The notes under the pieces are model-generated. The model worked only from the letters and a program-made list of their open reading frames with translations. It was not told the origin of the DNA and made no database searches. Of a DNA stretch of 64,000 nt, positions 1 to 7,626 are shown in pieces (position 1 is the first letter of the stretch; each line of letters starts with the position of its first letter). The stretch covers positions 62,001-126,000 of the forward strand of contig NZ_JHYG01000001.1 in NCBI RefSeq assembly GCF_000687875.1, written 5' to 3'. This stretch comes from Acidocella facilis ATCC 35904 (GTDB lineage Bacteria; Pseudomonadota; Alphaproteobacteria; Acetobacterales; Acetobacteraceae). A program made the translations under genes and the position numbers.

Positions 1-348
1 CTGGCGGTTTGTGAATCGAGGCCAGGGCATGAAGCCGGGCCAGGGTTGGTGGTGCTGTCCAATAATCTTTGGGCGGATGTTCATATGGAAGATCCCCCGT
101 CTCTGGTTGAGGCGGTGATGCGCGCGGAACTTGATCGTCTGATCGAGGGGAAATTGCGGGTGCAGCACGCGGATCTGCATCGTTGGCGCTATGCGAATTG
201 TCCGCCGGCCCAGGATGGCTTGCCGATGCTCGATGCCGAAAATCGTCTGGCGCTGTGCGGGGACTGGACGGATCACGGACGCGTCGAGGCGGCGTATCTC
301 TCCGGTGTGCGGATCGCGGAGCAGGTTCGCAAGGCGCTTACGGCTTAG
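1..348 (+). CDS. FAD-dependent oxidoreductase (renalase-like), C-terminal part
   Basis: The window opens inside this gene: frame 1 is open from base 1 and stops at 346-348, so the N-terminal FAD-binding Rossmann region is missing. The visible part (about 115 residues) carries the C-terminal signature of renalase-like or amine-oxidase-like FAD proteins: a CGDW segment followed closely by GRVEAAYLSG and a terminal helix, which contacts the flavin in this family. The substrate cannot be told from the fragment. It is followed by about 170 bp of non-coding sequence before the formate channel gene, so it is probably not cotranscribed with it. Confidence 0.7.
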   Translation: MAVCESRPGHEAGPGLVVLSNNLWADVHMEDPPSLVEAVMRAELDRLIEGKLRVQHADLHRWRYANCPPAQDGLPMLDAENRLALCGDWTDHGRVEAAYLSGVRIAEQVRKALTA

Positions 349-522
349 CGTGACAAAGTCATCGCACGCATCAACAGATCGAATTATCCTCCATAAAATA
401 CTTGTCATTTGTTAAATCTCCCAGGATAGTGTGGCACTCGGCGGCTCGGCGCGTTTGTGCCGTCGTTCGCCGTGCTCGCAAAAATATCCAATAATCGCGT
501 GTAATTTTCTTGGAGAGTATTC

Positions 523-1350
523 ATGGATTGGCTTAATCCCCCGGCCCTGGCCGGCGCCATGCTGGAAGCCGGCACAAAGAAGGCAAATCTTCCGGCAAAG
601 ACCATCTTACTGACCGGCATTCTCTCGGGCATGTTTTTGGGTTTCACCACCACCTTGTTCGTGAGTGCGCTTGTGGCCACCGGCAATATCGTGGTTTCGG
701 CCTTGTTCTTCCCGGTCGGGTTCATCCTGCTTGTCCTGCTCGGACTTGAACTTTTCACCGGCAATGCCGCGCTGCTGCCTTACGCGCAGATGGGCGGGCG
801 GATTTCCGGCGGCCAGGTCGTCTCCGGCCTGGTCTTGGTCTATATCGGCAATCTCATTGGAAGCGTGATTTACGCTTTGCTCTTCGCCGCCATCGATACG
901 AAGTTTTTCACCGACGCGCCGTCCCCGATTGGGGCGAAAATTATCGCGATCGCCACCTTGAAAGTGGTTCCCTATATGAGCGCGGGCGCGGCCGGTTGGG
1001 GCACGGCGCTGCTCAAAGGTGTGATCTGCAACTGGATGGTCAGCCTCGGCGCGGTGATGGCGCTGGTCACGCGCTCGACCATTGGCAAAATCTTCGCGAT
1101 GTATCTGCCGATCATGGCCTTCGTCGCGCAAGGGTTTGAGCACTGCGTGGTGAACATGTTCGTGATTCCCTGCGGCATCATGCTCGGTGCGAAGGTGAGT
1201 GTGGCGCAGTGGTTGATCTGGAACGAGATCCCGGTGACGATCGGGAACATTATCGGTGCGGTCATCATCACGGCGGCTGGGCTGTATCTGTCTTTCGGCA
1301 GGTCCGCTACCCCGGTGGCTGAGCAAGGCTCGATACCGGTGCAGGGGTAA
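523..1350 (+). CDS. focA: Formate/nitrite transporter family channel (FocA-like)
   Basis: A 275-residue inner-membrane protein of the formate/nitrite transporter (FNT) family, at the usual family length. About six hydrophobic segments are visible, with an FNT-like LGLELFTGNAA stretch near residue 75 and a second half-repeat carrying GVICNWMVSLG and FEHCVVNMF. ATG at 523 is preceded by GGAGA. The gene converges on the formate dehydrogenase operon fdsGBAD, so formate uptake or export coupled to NAD-linked formate oxidation is the natural reading. Nitrite or another small anion is the alternative, but the neighbourhood argues for formate. A strong terminator follows directly. Confidence 0.88.
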   Translation: MDWLNPPALAGAMLEAGTKKANLPAKTILLTGILSGMFLGFTTTLFVSALVATGNIVVSALFFPVGFILLVLLGLELFTGNAALLPYAQMGGRISGGQVVSGLVLVYIGNLIGSVIYALLFAAIDTKFFTDAPSPIGAKIIAIATLKVVPYMSAGAAGWGTALLKGVICNWMVSLGAVMALVTRSTIGKIFAMYLPIMAFVAQGFEHCVVNMFVIPCGIMLGAKVSVAQWLIWNEIPVTIGNIIGAVIITAAGLYLSFGRSATPVAEQGSIPVQG

Positions 1351-1352
1351 AT

Positions 1353-1388
1353 AAAAAGGGAGGGGAATTTCCCCTCCCTTTTTTTTGA
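1353..1388 (+). terminator. Rho-independent terminator after focA
   Basis: GGGAGGGG and CCCCTCCC pair around a short AATTT loop, flanked by an A-run upstream and an eight-to-nine T run downstream. It can therefore work in both directions and separates the convergent focA and fdsD genes. Confidence 0.85.
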
Positions 1389-1401
1389 TGTCTGGAAAAT
1401 T

Positions 1402-1620
1402 TCAGTTTCGTTCGTGATGCAGTTGAGACAAGGCTTTATGAACACGCTCATTTAGCCCGCTGCCCCCCTGCTCCAGATGCGCGAAGATATTCGCGAGCAT
1501 GCGTTTTTCCCAGAAGCTCTTGAGGTGGCCGGCGATTTCTCGCACGGCCACGTCCTCCTTTTCATGCTTGAAGAAAGTGCCGATCTGGTTGGCCATGTAG
1601 ACGAGTTTCTCGGTCTTCAT
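1402..1620 (-). CDS. fdsD: Formate dehydrogenase delta subunit FdsD
   Basis: A 72-residue protein typical in size and sequence for FdsD, the small accessory subunit of soluble NAD-dependent molybdenum formate dehydrogenases. It opens with KLVYMANQIGTFF and has a conserved HLKSFWEKRM segment in the middle. Its ATG overlaps the end of fdsA by four bases, so the two are translationally coupled. In related systems FdsD is needed for a fully active complex. It is the last gene of the operon, next to the bidirectional terminator. Confidence 0.88.
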   Translation of the reverse strand: MKTEKLVYMANQIGTFFKHEKEDVAVREIAGHLKSFWEKRMLANIFAHLEQGGSGLNERVHKALSQLHHERN

Positions 1621-4460
1621 TCCGCGGCCTCCTGAGGCGCGATCTGGCGGGCCTTCTCGCTATGTGCCTGGTAGCGCTCCTGCCATTCGGTCGGGCCGTT
1701 GGAGAGCGAGACCTGCACCGCCGTCACCTTGTATTCCGGGCAATTCGTCGCCCAGTCCGAATAGTCGGAGGTGATGACATTGGCCTGCGTCATCGGGTGG
1801 TGGAAGGTGGTATAGACCACGCCCGGCGCAACGCGATCAGTGATCTTCGCGCGCAGCGAGGTTTCGCCGGAGCGGCTGGCGAGCTTCACCCAGGCCCCGT
1901 CCTTCACGCCGCGCTGCTCGGCATCATGCGGATGGATTTCCAGAAGATCCTCTTCATGCCAGGCGACATTCGCGGTCCGCCGCGTTTGCGCGCCGACATT
2001 ATATTGCGAGAGGATGCGCCCGGTGGTGAGCAACAGCGGGAAGCGCGGGCCGGTTTTCTCGTCCGTCGGCACATAGTCGGTGACGACAAACTTGCCCTTG
2101 CCGCGGACGAAATGGCCGATATGCATGATCGGCGTGCCCTCGGGCGCGGCGTCGTTGCAGGGCCATTGGATCGAGCCTTTCTCCTCCAGCGCCGCGTAGG
2201 AGACATTGGCGAAAGACGGTGTGGTGCGCGCGATCTCGTCCATGATCTCGCTGGGGTGGGTGTAGTCGAGCGCCATCCCCATCGCCTTGGCCAGCATCAG
2301 CGTCACTTCCCAATCGGCATAGCCATTGCGCGGCGCCATCACCTTGCGCACACGCTGAATGCGCCGCTCCGCGTTGGTGAAAGTGCCGTCCTTCTCCAGG
2401 AAGGTCGAACCAGGCAGGAACACATGCGCGTAGTTCGAGGTCTCGTTGAGGAAGAGATCCTGCACCACCACGCATTCCATGGCGCTGAGGCCGTTGGTGA
2501 TGTGGGTCGTGTCGGGATCGGACTGGGCGATATCCTCGCCCTGGATGTAGAGCCCCTTGAAGCTGCCATCCATCGCCGCATCGAGCATGTTGGGAATGCG
2601 CAGCCCCGGCTCGTTGGAGAGCGGCACGTTCCATTCCGCCTCGAAAATATGCCGGACATTGTCATCCGCCACATGCCGGTAGCCGGGGAATTCATGCGGG
2701 AAGCTGCCCATATCGCAGCTGCCCTGCACGTTGTTCTGGCCGCGCAGCGGGTTGATGCCGACACCGCGCCGACCGACATTGCCGGTGACCATGGCGAGAT
2801 TGGCGATGGCGATGACGGTGGTAGAGCCCTGGCTATGCTCGGTCACCCCCAGACCGTAATAGATGGCGCCATTGCCGCCAGTGGCGTAAAGCCGTGCCGC
2901 TTCGCGGATGGTTTGCGCCGGCACGCCGGAAATCTGCTCCACCGCTTCCGGGCTGTTCTTCGGGTCCAGAATGAAGGCCGCCCATTCGGAGAACTCATCC
3001 CAATCGCAACGCTCGCGCACATAGGCTTCGTTCACCAGCCCTTCCGCGACGATGACATGCGAGAGCGCATTCACCACCGCGACATTGGTGCCGGGGCGAA
3101 GTGCGAGATGGTGCGCAGCCTCGACATGCGGGGTGCGGACAATGTCGGTGCGGCGCGGATCGATAACGATCAGCTTCGCCCCCTGGCGCAGACGCTGCTT
3201 CATGCGCGAGCCGAACACGGGATGCCCGTCCGTCGGGTTGGCGCCGATGACCATGATGACATCGGACTCCATCACGCTGTCGAAATCCTGGGTGCCGGCG
3301 GAGGTGCCCAAAGTCGTTTTCAGCCCGTAGCCGGTGGGTGAGTGGCAGACGCGGGCACAGGTATCGACATTGTTATTGCCGAAGCCCGCACGGATCAGCT
3401 TCTGCACCAGGAAGGTTTCCTCATTGGTGCAGCGCGAGGAGGTGATGCCGCCGATCGCATCCTTGCCATATTGCGTCTGGATGCGCTTGAATTCGGCGGC
3501 GACATGCGAAATTGCCTGCTCCCAGCTCACCTCCTGCCAAGGATCGGTGATTTTGGCGCGGATCATCGGCTTGGTGATGCGGTCCTTGTGGGTGGCATAG
3601 CCCCAGGCGAAGCGGCCTTTCACGCAGGAATGGCCGTGATTGGCTTGGCCATCCTTGTAGGGAACCATGCGCACCAGCTCCTCGCCGCGCATCTCCGCCT
3701 TGAAGGCGCAGCCCACACCGCAATAGGCGCAAGTGGTGACGGCGGAATGCTCCGGCTGGCCCTGTTCGAGCACCGAGGTTTCGATCAGCGTCGCGGTCGG
3801 GCAGGCCTGCACGCAGGCGCCGCAGGAGACGCATTCCGAGCCCAGGAACATCTCGCCGATGCCCGGTGAGACTTTCGAATTGAAGCCGGAGCCGGCGATG
3901 GTCAGCGCGAAGGTGCCCTGGATTTCCTCGCAGGCGCGCACGCAGCGCGAGCAGACGATGCATTTCGAGGGGTCGAACTGGAAATAGGGATTGGAGGTGT
4001 CTTTGGCCTGGCCGAGATGGGTTTCGATCTCGTTGCCATAGCGCACATCGCGCAGCCCGACAGCGCCGGCCATGTCCTGCAATTCGCAATCGCCATTGGC
4101 GCCGCAGGTCAGGCAGTCCAGCGGATGGTCGGAGATATACAGCTCCATCACCCCGCGGCGCAGCTTCGCCAGCTTGGCGTTCTGCGTGTGCACCACCATG
4201 CCTTCGGCCACCGGCGTGGTGCAGGAGGCCGGGGTGCCGGCGCGGCCTTCGATTTCCACCAGGCAGAGCCGGCAGGAGCCGAAACTATCCAGCGTATCGG
4301 TGGCGCAGAGTTTGGGGATTTGCGTGCCCATCTCCATTGCCGCGCGCATCACCGAGGTGCCGTCCGGCACGGTGATGCTCTGGCCATCGATGGTGAGGCT
4401 CACCAGCTTGGTGGCGTTGCTCGGCTTGGTGCCGTAATCGACTTCGTGGATCAGACCCAT
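1617..4460 (-). CDS. fdsA: NAD-dependent formate dehydrogenase alpha subunit (Mo-bis-MGD catalytic)
   Basis: This 947-residue catalytic subunit oxidises formate to CO2 at a bis-molybdopterin guanine dinucleotide molybdenum centre. In order it shows an N-terminal [2Fe-2S] domain (Cys 52, 63, 66 and 80), a CxxCxxxxxC cluster near 116-125, two ferredoxin-like 4Fe-4S motifs at about 167-177 and 210-220, the CAYCGVGC motif near 244-251 of the molybdopterin domain, and CARVCHSPT near 368, where Cys372 is the expected metal ligand, as in formate dehydrogenases with cysteine rather than selenocysteine. The molybdopterin-dinucleotide-binding domain fills the C-terminus. It lies between fdsB and fdsD. 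The sulfurtransferase FdhD/FdsC normally needed to activate the cofactor is not in this window. Confidence 0.95.
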   Translation of the reverse strand: MGLIHEVDYGTKPSNATKLVSLTIDGQSITVPDGTSVMRAAMEMGTQIPKLCATDTLDSFGSCRLCLVEIEGRAGTPASCTTPVAEGMVVHTQNAKLAKLRRGVMELYISDHPLDCLTCGANGDCELQDMAGAVGLRDVRYGNEIETHLGQAKDTSNPYFQFDPSKCIVCSRCVRACEEIQGTFALTIAGSGFNSKVSPGIGEMFLGSECVSCGACVQACPTATLIETSVLEQGQPEHSAVTTCAYCGVGCAFKAEMRGEELVRMVPYKDGQANHGHSCVKGRFAWGYATHKDRITKPMIRAKITDPWQEVSWEQAISHVAAEFKRIQTQYGKDAIGGITSSRCTNEETFLVQKLIRAGFGNNNVDTCARVCHSPTGYGLKTTLGTSAGTQDFDSVMESDVIMVIGANPTDGHPVFGSRMKQRLRQGAKLIVIDPRRTDIVRTPHVEAAHHLALRPGTNVAVVNALSHVIVAEGLVNEAYVRERCDWDEFSEWAAFILDPKNSPEAVEQISGVPAQTIREAARLYATGGNGAIYYGLGVTEHSQGSTTVIAIANLAMVTGNVGRRGVGINPLRGQNNVQGSCDMGSFPHEFPGYRHVADDNVRHIFEAEWNVPLSNEPGLRIPNMLDAAMDGSFKGLYIQGEDIAQSDPDTTHITNGLSAMECVVVQDLFLNETSNYAHVFLPGSTFLEKDGTFTNAERRIQRVRKVMAPRNGYADWEVTLMLAKAMGMALDYTHPSEIMDEIARTTPSFANVSYAALEEKGSIQWPCNDAAPEGTPIMHIGHFVRGKGKFVVTDYVPTDEKTGPRFPLLLTTGRILSQYNVGAQTRRTANVAWHEEDLLEIHPHDAEQRGVKDGAWVKLASRSGETSLRAKITDRVAPGVVYTTFHHPMTQANVITSDYSDWATNCPEYKVTAVQVSLSNGPTEWQERYQAHSEKARQIAPQEAAE

Positions 4461-4469
4461 GTTGGACTC

Positions 4470-5984
4470 CTATTCCGCCGCCAAAGGCAGCGCGGCGCCG
4501 CCAAAATCTTCAGGAAAATGCGTGATCGCGCTCAGCACGGGGTAGGGGGTGAAACCGCCCAGGGCGCAGAGCGAGCCGAATTTCATCGTCTCGCAAAGAT
4601 CCTTGACCAGATCGAGATCCCCCGGCCGGGACGCGCCGGCCACCACCCGGTCCAGAATCTCCGCGCCGCGCGTCGAGCCGATGCGGCAGGGCGTGCATTT
4701 GCCGCAGGATTCATGGGCGCAGAATTCCATCGCGAAGCGCGCCATCGCGGCCATGTTGGCGGTGTCGTCAAACACCACCAGCCCGCCATGGCCGATCAGC
4801 CCGTTGCGCGCGGCGAAGGCTTCGTAATCATAGGGCGTGTCGAATTGCGCCGGGGCGAAATAGGCGCCGAGCGGCCCGCCCGCCTGCACCGCGCGCACCG
4901 GCCGGCCGGAGGCGGTGCCGCCGCCGATCTCGTTCACCAGCTCGCCCAGCGTGATGCCAAAGGCGGTCTCGAACAGCCCGCCATGCTTGATGTTACCGGC
5001 CAGCTGCACCGGCATGGTGCCGCGCGAGCGCCCCATGCCGAAACTGGCATAAGCCTCCGCGCCCTGTGCCATGATGTAGGGAATGGTCGCCAGCGAGATC
5101 AGGTTGTTGATCACCGTCGGCTGGCCGAACAGGCCGCGCAGCGCCGGGATGGGCGGCTTGGCGCGGACCATGCCGCGCTTGCCCTCCAGGCTCTCCAGCA
5201 GCGCCGTCTCCTCGCCGCAGACATAGGCGCCGGCGCCGACCCGCAGCTCCAGCGCGAAGCCGTCGAGCAGGCCGGTTTCCTGCGCGATCGCCAGCGCTTC
5301 GTTGAAGATTTTGATGCCGTTGGGATATTCCGAGCGGCAATAGACATAGCCCTGGCTGGCGCCCACCGCCCGCCCGGCAATCGCCATGCCCTCGATCAGG
5401 CAGAACGGGTCCGCCTCCAGGATCATGCGGTCCGCGAAGGTGCCGGAATCGCCTTCATCGGCATTGCAGACAATGTATTTCTGCGGCGCCTCGGCCTTGC
5501 GCACCGTCTCCCATTTCACCCCGGTGGGGAAGCCGGCGCCGCCACGGCCGCGCAGGCCGGATTTGGTGATCTCGGCGCAGATCGCCTCGGCGCTCATCCC
5601 GCGCGCCCGCTCCAGCCCGGCGAGGCCGCCATGGGCGCGATAATCCGCCAGGCTCAGCGGGTCGATGATGCCGCAGCGCGCGAAGGTCAGGCGCTGCTGC
5701 TTGGCGAGGAAGGGCAGGGCCTCGACCAGCCCCAGTGCCTTGGGGTGGGAGGCGGGATCGGCGAACAATCCGGCCACATCCGCCAATGTCATCGGGCCAA
5801 AGCCGGTGCGCCCTTCGGGGGTCTCGATTTCGACCAGCGGTTCCAGCCAGAACATGCCGCGTGAGCCATTGCGAATGATCTTGGCTGCAACGCCGCGCCT
5901 GGCGGCTTCGGCGGCGATGGCGGCGGCCAGAAGGTCAGCCCCCAGAGCCAGGGAAACCGCATCGCGGGGGACGAAAATACGCAT
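4470..5984 (-). CDS. fdsB: Formate dehydrogenase beta subunit (NuoF-like, FMN/NAD-binding)
   Basis: A 504-residue diaphorase subunit that carries electrons from the alpha subunit to NAD+. The N-terminal ~90 residues resemble a thioredoxin-like/NuoE-type region, followed by the NuoF core. That core has the glycine-rich GLRGRGGAGFPTG loop and NADEGDSGTFADR (NAD and FMN binding), then ESCGKCTPCR with the cysteines of the terminal 4Fe-4S cluster. The start ATG at 5984 overlaps the fdsG stop as TGATG. An upstream in-frame start exists but would only translate part of fdsG out of frame. Ten bases separate it from fdsA. Confidence 0.93.
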   Translation of the reverse strand: MRIFVPRDAVSLALGADLLAAAIAAEAARRGVAAKIIRNGSRGMFWLEPLVEIETPEGRTGFGPMTLADVAGLFADPASHPKALGLVEALPFLAKQQRLTFARCGIIDPLSLADYRAHGGLAGLERARGMSAEAICAEITKSGLRGRGGAGFPTGVKWETVRKAEAPQKYIVCNADEGDSGTFADRMILEADPFCLIEGMAIAGRAVGASQGYVYCRSEYPNGIKIFNEALAIAQETGLLDGFALELRVGAGAYVCGEETALLESLEGKRGMVRAKPPIPALRGLFGQPTVINNLISLATIPYIMAQGAEAYASFGMGRSRGTMPVQLAGNIKHGGLFETAFGITLGELVNEIGGGTASGRPVRAVQAGGPLGAYFAPAQFDTPYDYEAFAARNGLIGHGGLVVFDDTANMAAMARFAMEFCAHESCGKCTPCRIGSTRGAEILDRVVAGASRPGDLDLVKDLCETMKFGSLCALGGFTPYPVLSAITHFPEDFGGAALPLAAE

Positions 5985-6460
5985 CAGGCGGCCTCCTCGG
6001 CGAGGGCGTGCAGGGCTTGCGCATCCAGCCGGGCGCGGGGTTCGCCATCCAGCATCGCGTTGGGGCCGCAGGCGCAGAGCCCGAGACAATAAACCGGCTC
6101 CACCGTCAGCCGCCCATCCGGCGTGGTCTCGCCCCATTTCAGCCCGAGGCTTTGCAGCAAGGCGTTGGCATGGGCTTCGCCACCGACCGACTGGCAGGCT
6201 TCCGCCCGGCAGATTTTCAGCACATGCCGGCCCGCCGGGGCCTGGCGGAAATCATGATAGAACGACACCACGCCATAGACTTCGGCGCGGGTGACATTGA
6301 GGCTCTGCGCCACCAGGCGCATCGCCTCGTCACTGATAAACCCGAACTCTTCCTGGAGCGCGTGCAGGATTGGCAGCATCGGACCTTTGATAGGCAGATA
6401 CTTATTAACAATCTCTTGCGCGCGTGACGCATCCCAGCTGGCGGACATGGATCGCTTCAC
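5984..6460 (-). CDS. fdsG: Formate dehydrogenase gamma subunit (NuoE-like, 2Fe-2S)
   Basis: A 158-residue NuoE-family subunit holding one [2Fe-2S] cluster. Two cysteine pairs characteristic of the thioredoxin-like ferredoxin fold are visible: CRAEACQ near residue 83 and CLGLCACGP near 125. It is the first structural gene of the fdsGBAD operon and overlaps fdsB by one base. About 80 bp separate it from the upstream LysR regulator on the same strand, enough for an operon promoter. Confidence 0.92.
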   Translation of the reverse strand: MKRSMSASWDASRAQEIVNKYLPIKGPMLPILHALQEEFGFISDEAMRLVAQSLNVTRAEVYGVVSFYHDFRQAPAGRHVLKICRAEACQSVGGEAHANALLQSLGLKWGETTPDGRLTVEPVYCLGLCACGPNAMLDGEPRARLDAQALHALAEEAA

Positions 6461-6542
6461 CTTCTTGCTCTTGACGGCGGGAAAATGCGCGAACGTAAGG
6501 TGAATTTCAATCCGGGTAATTCAGTGCTGCGATAGCACAAAA

Positions 6543-7436
6543 CTATAGAACCAGCCCGCCCTCCAGGACTAGGGTGAACATCGCCTGGGCCAGCGGCGGC
6601 ATCGGGCTGCGGTCGCTCGCCAGCAGCCCGACAATATGCGCCTCCTCGGGGTCATTGATCGGGATTGAGCGAAACCCCGGCCCCAGCCCGAAAATCTCCA
6701 CCAGCTTCTCCGGCAGCACGCAGGACCAGTTGCCGGTGCGCACATGCGAGAGCAGCACCATGATCGAGTTCGATTCCACCGCCGGCGGCAAATGCGCGCC
6801 GGATCGGCTCAGCAGCCGGTCGATGATGCGCCGGTTCTGCATATCCGGCGTCAGCAGGCAAAGCGGCGTCTGCGCGACCTCGGCCCAGCTCACCGCGTCG
6901 CGCTCGCCAAAGGCGGAGAGGGCGCTGGTCACCAGCCGGTAATGCTCTCTGTAAAGCGGCGTGAAGCGGAATTTGCCGATCGGCTCGTTATCCAGATAGG
7001 TGACGCCGACATCGATTTCAGCGTTCTGCAGCTGCCGCAATATCTCTCCGGAATTGGCGGATTCCACGCTGAAGCGCACATTCGGGTGGCGGGCGCGGAA
7101 GGGCGAGGTGAGCCCGGCGACCACCGCCAGCGCCGTCGGGATCACCGAAATCCGCAACAGCCCGGCGAGGCCGCCGCTGGCGGTGGCCAGCTCCAGCCGC
7201 ATCGAGCGCAGATCGGTGGCGATGCGCCGTGCCCAGCCCAGCACGATCTCGCCTTCCGGGGTGAAGCCCTGAAAGCGCGAGCTGCGAATGACCAGAGGCA
7301 AGCCCACCTGCTCCTCCAGCGCGCGGATGCCGGCCGAGAAGCTGGGCTGCGTGACGCCACAGGCCTGCGCGGCGCGGCCGAAATTCTTCTCCCGCGCCAG
7401 GGCGATGAGATATTCAAATTTGGTGAGTATGGGGAC
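6543..7436 (-). CDS. LysR-family regulator of the formate dehydrogenase operon (start codon uncertain)
   Basis: A full-length LysR protein (about 297 residues) can be read on the minus strand. The winged-helix DNA-binding domain begins at LTKFEYLIALAREKNFGRAA, just after codon 7436, and continues through TQPSFSAGIRALEEQVGLPLV and FTPEGE into a normal effector domain. Yet between the upstream in-frame TGA (7484-7482) and the HTH there is no ATG, GTG or TTG. The codon where relatives begin reads GTC (7436-7434), and the only near-start upstream is CTG at 7457. A GTG at 7307 would delete the DNA-binding domain. Its position directly upstream of fdsG suggests it activates fds in response to formate. 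Confidence 0.75.
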   Translation of the reverse strand, partial: VPILTKFEYLIALAREKNFGRAAQACGVTQPSFSAGIRALEEQVGLPLVIRSSRFQGFTPEGEIVLGWARRIATDLRSMRLELATASGGLAGLLRISVIPTALAVVAGLTSPFRARHPNVRFSVESANSGEILRQLQNAEIDVGVTYLDNEPIGKFRFTPLYREHYRLVTSALSAFGERDAVSWAEVAQTPLCLLTPDMQNRRIIDRLLSRSGAHLPPAVESNSIMVLLSHVRTGNWSCVLPEKLVEIFGLGPGFRSIPINDPEEAHIVGLLASDRSPMPPLAQAMFTLVLEGGLVL

Positions 7437-7626
7437 GCTCCCGGGCTGCTGGCGCAGAGTATCGGCGGGCGTGGCGGGCTGTCAAAGCCCAGATCTGCCG
7501 GCTTTGCGCATTGCCGTTTGCCGGCTTCGCCGCCATGTTATCACAACCCGGTCTGAACGAGGCCGGGAGAGGCGGCCGGCCGCCATCCTCCTGGCGCAAG
7601 ACCGGCGATGGGAGGAAAACAGGGCC

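Noticed and set aside
4017-5864. A 615-codon plus-strand frame opposite fdsA/fdsB
   Set aside because: Shadow of the fds genes; no family resemblance or ribosome site, and the minus-strand proteins are unmistakable.
6543-7307. LysR regulator starting at the GTG at 7307
   Set aside because: This start would remove most of the winged-helix domain, which is intact immediately upstream in the same frame.
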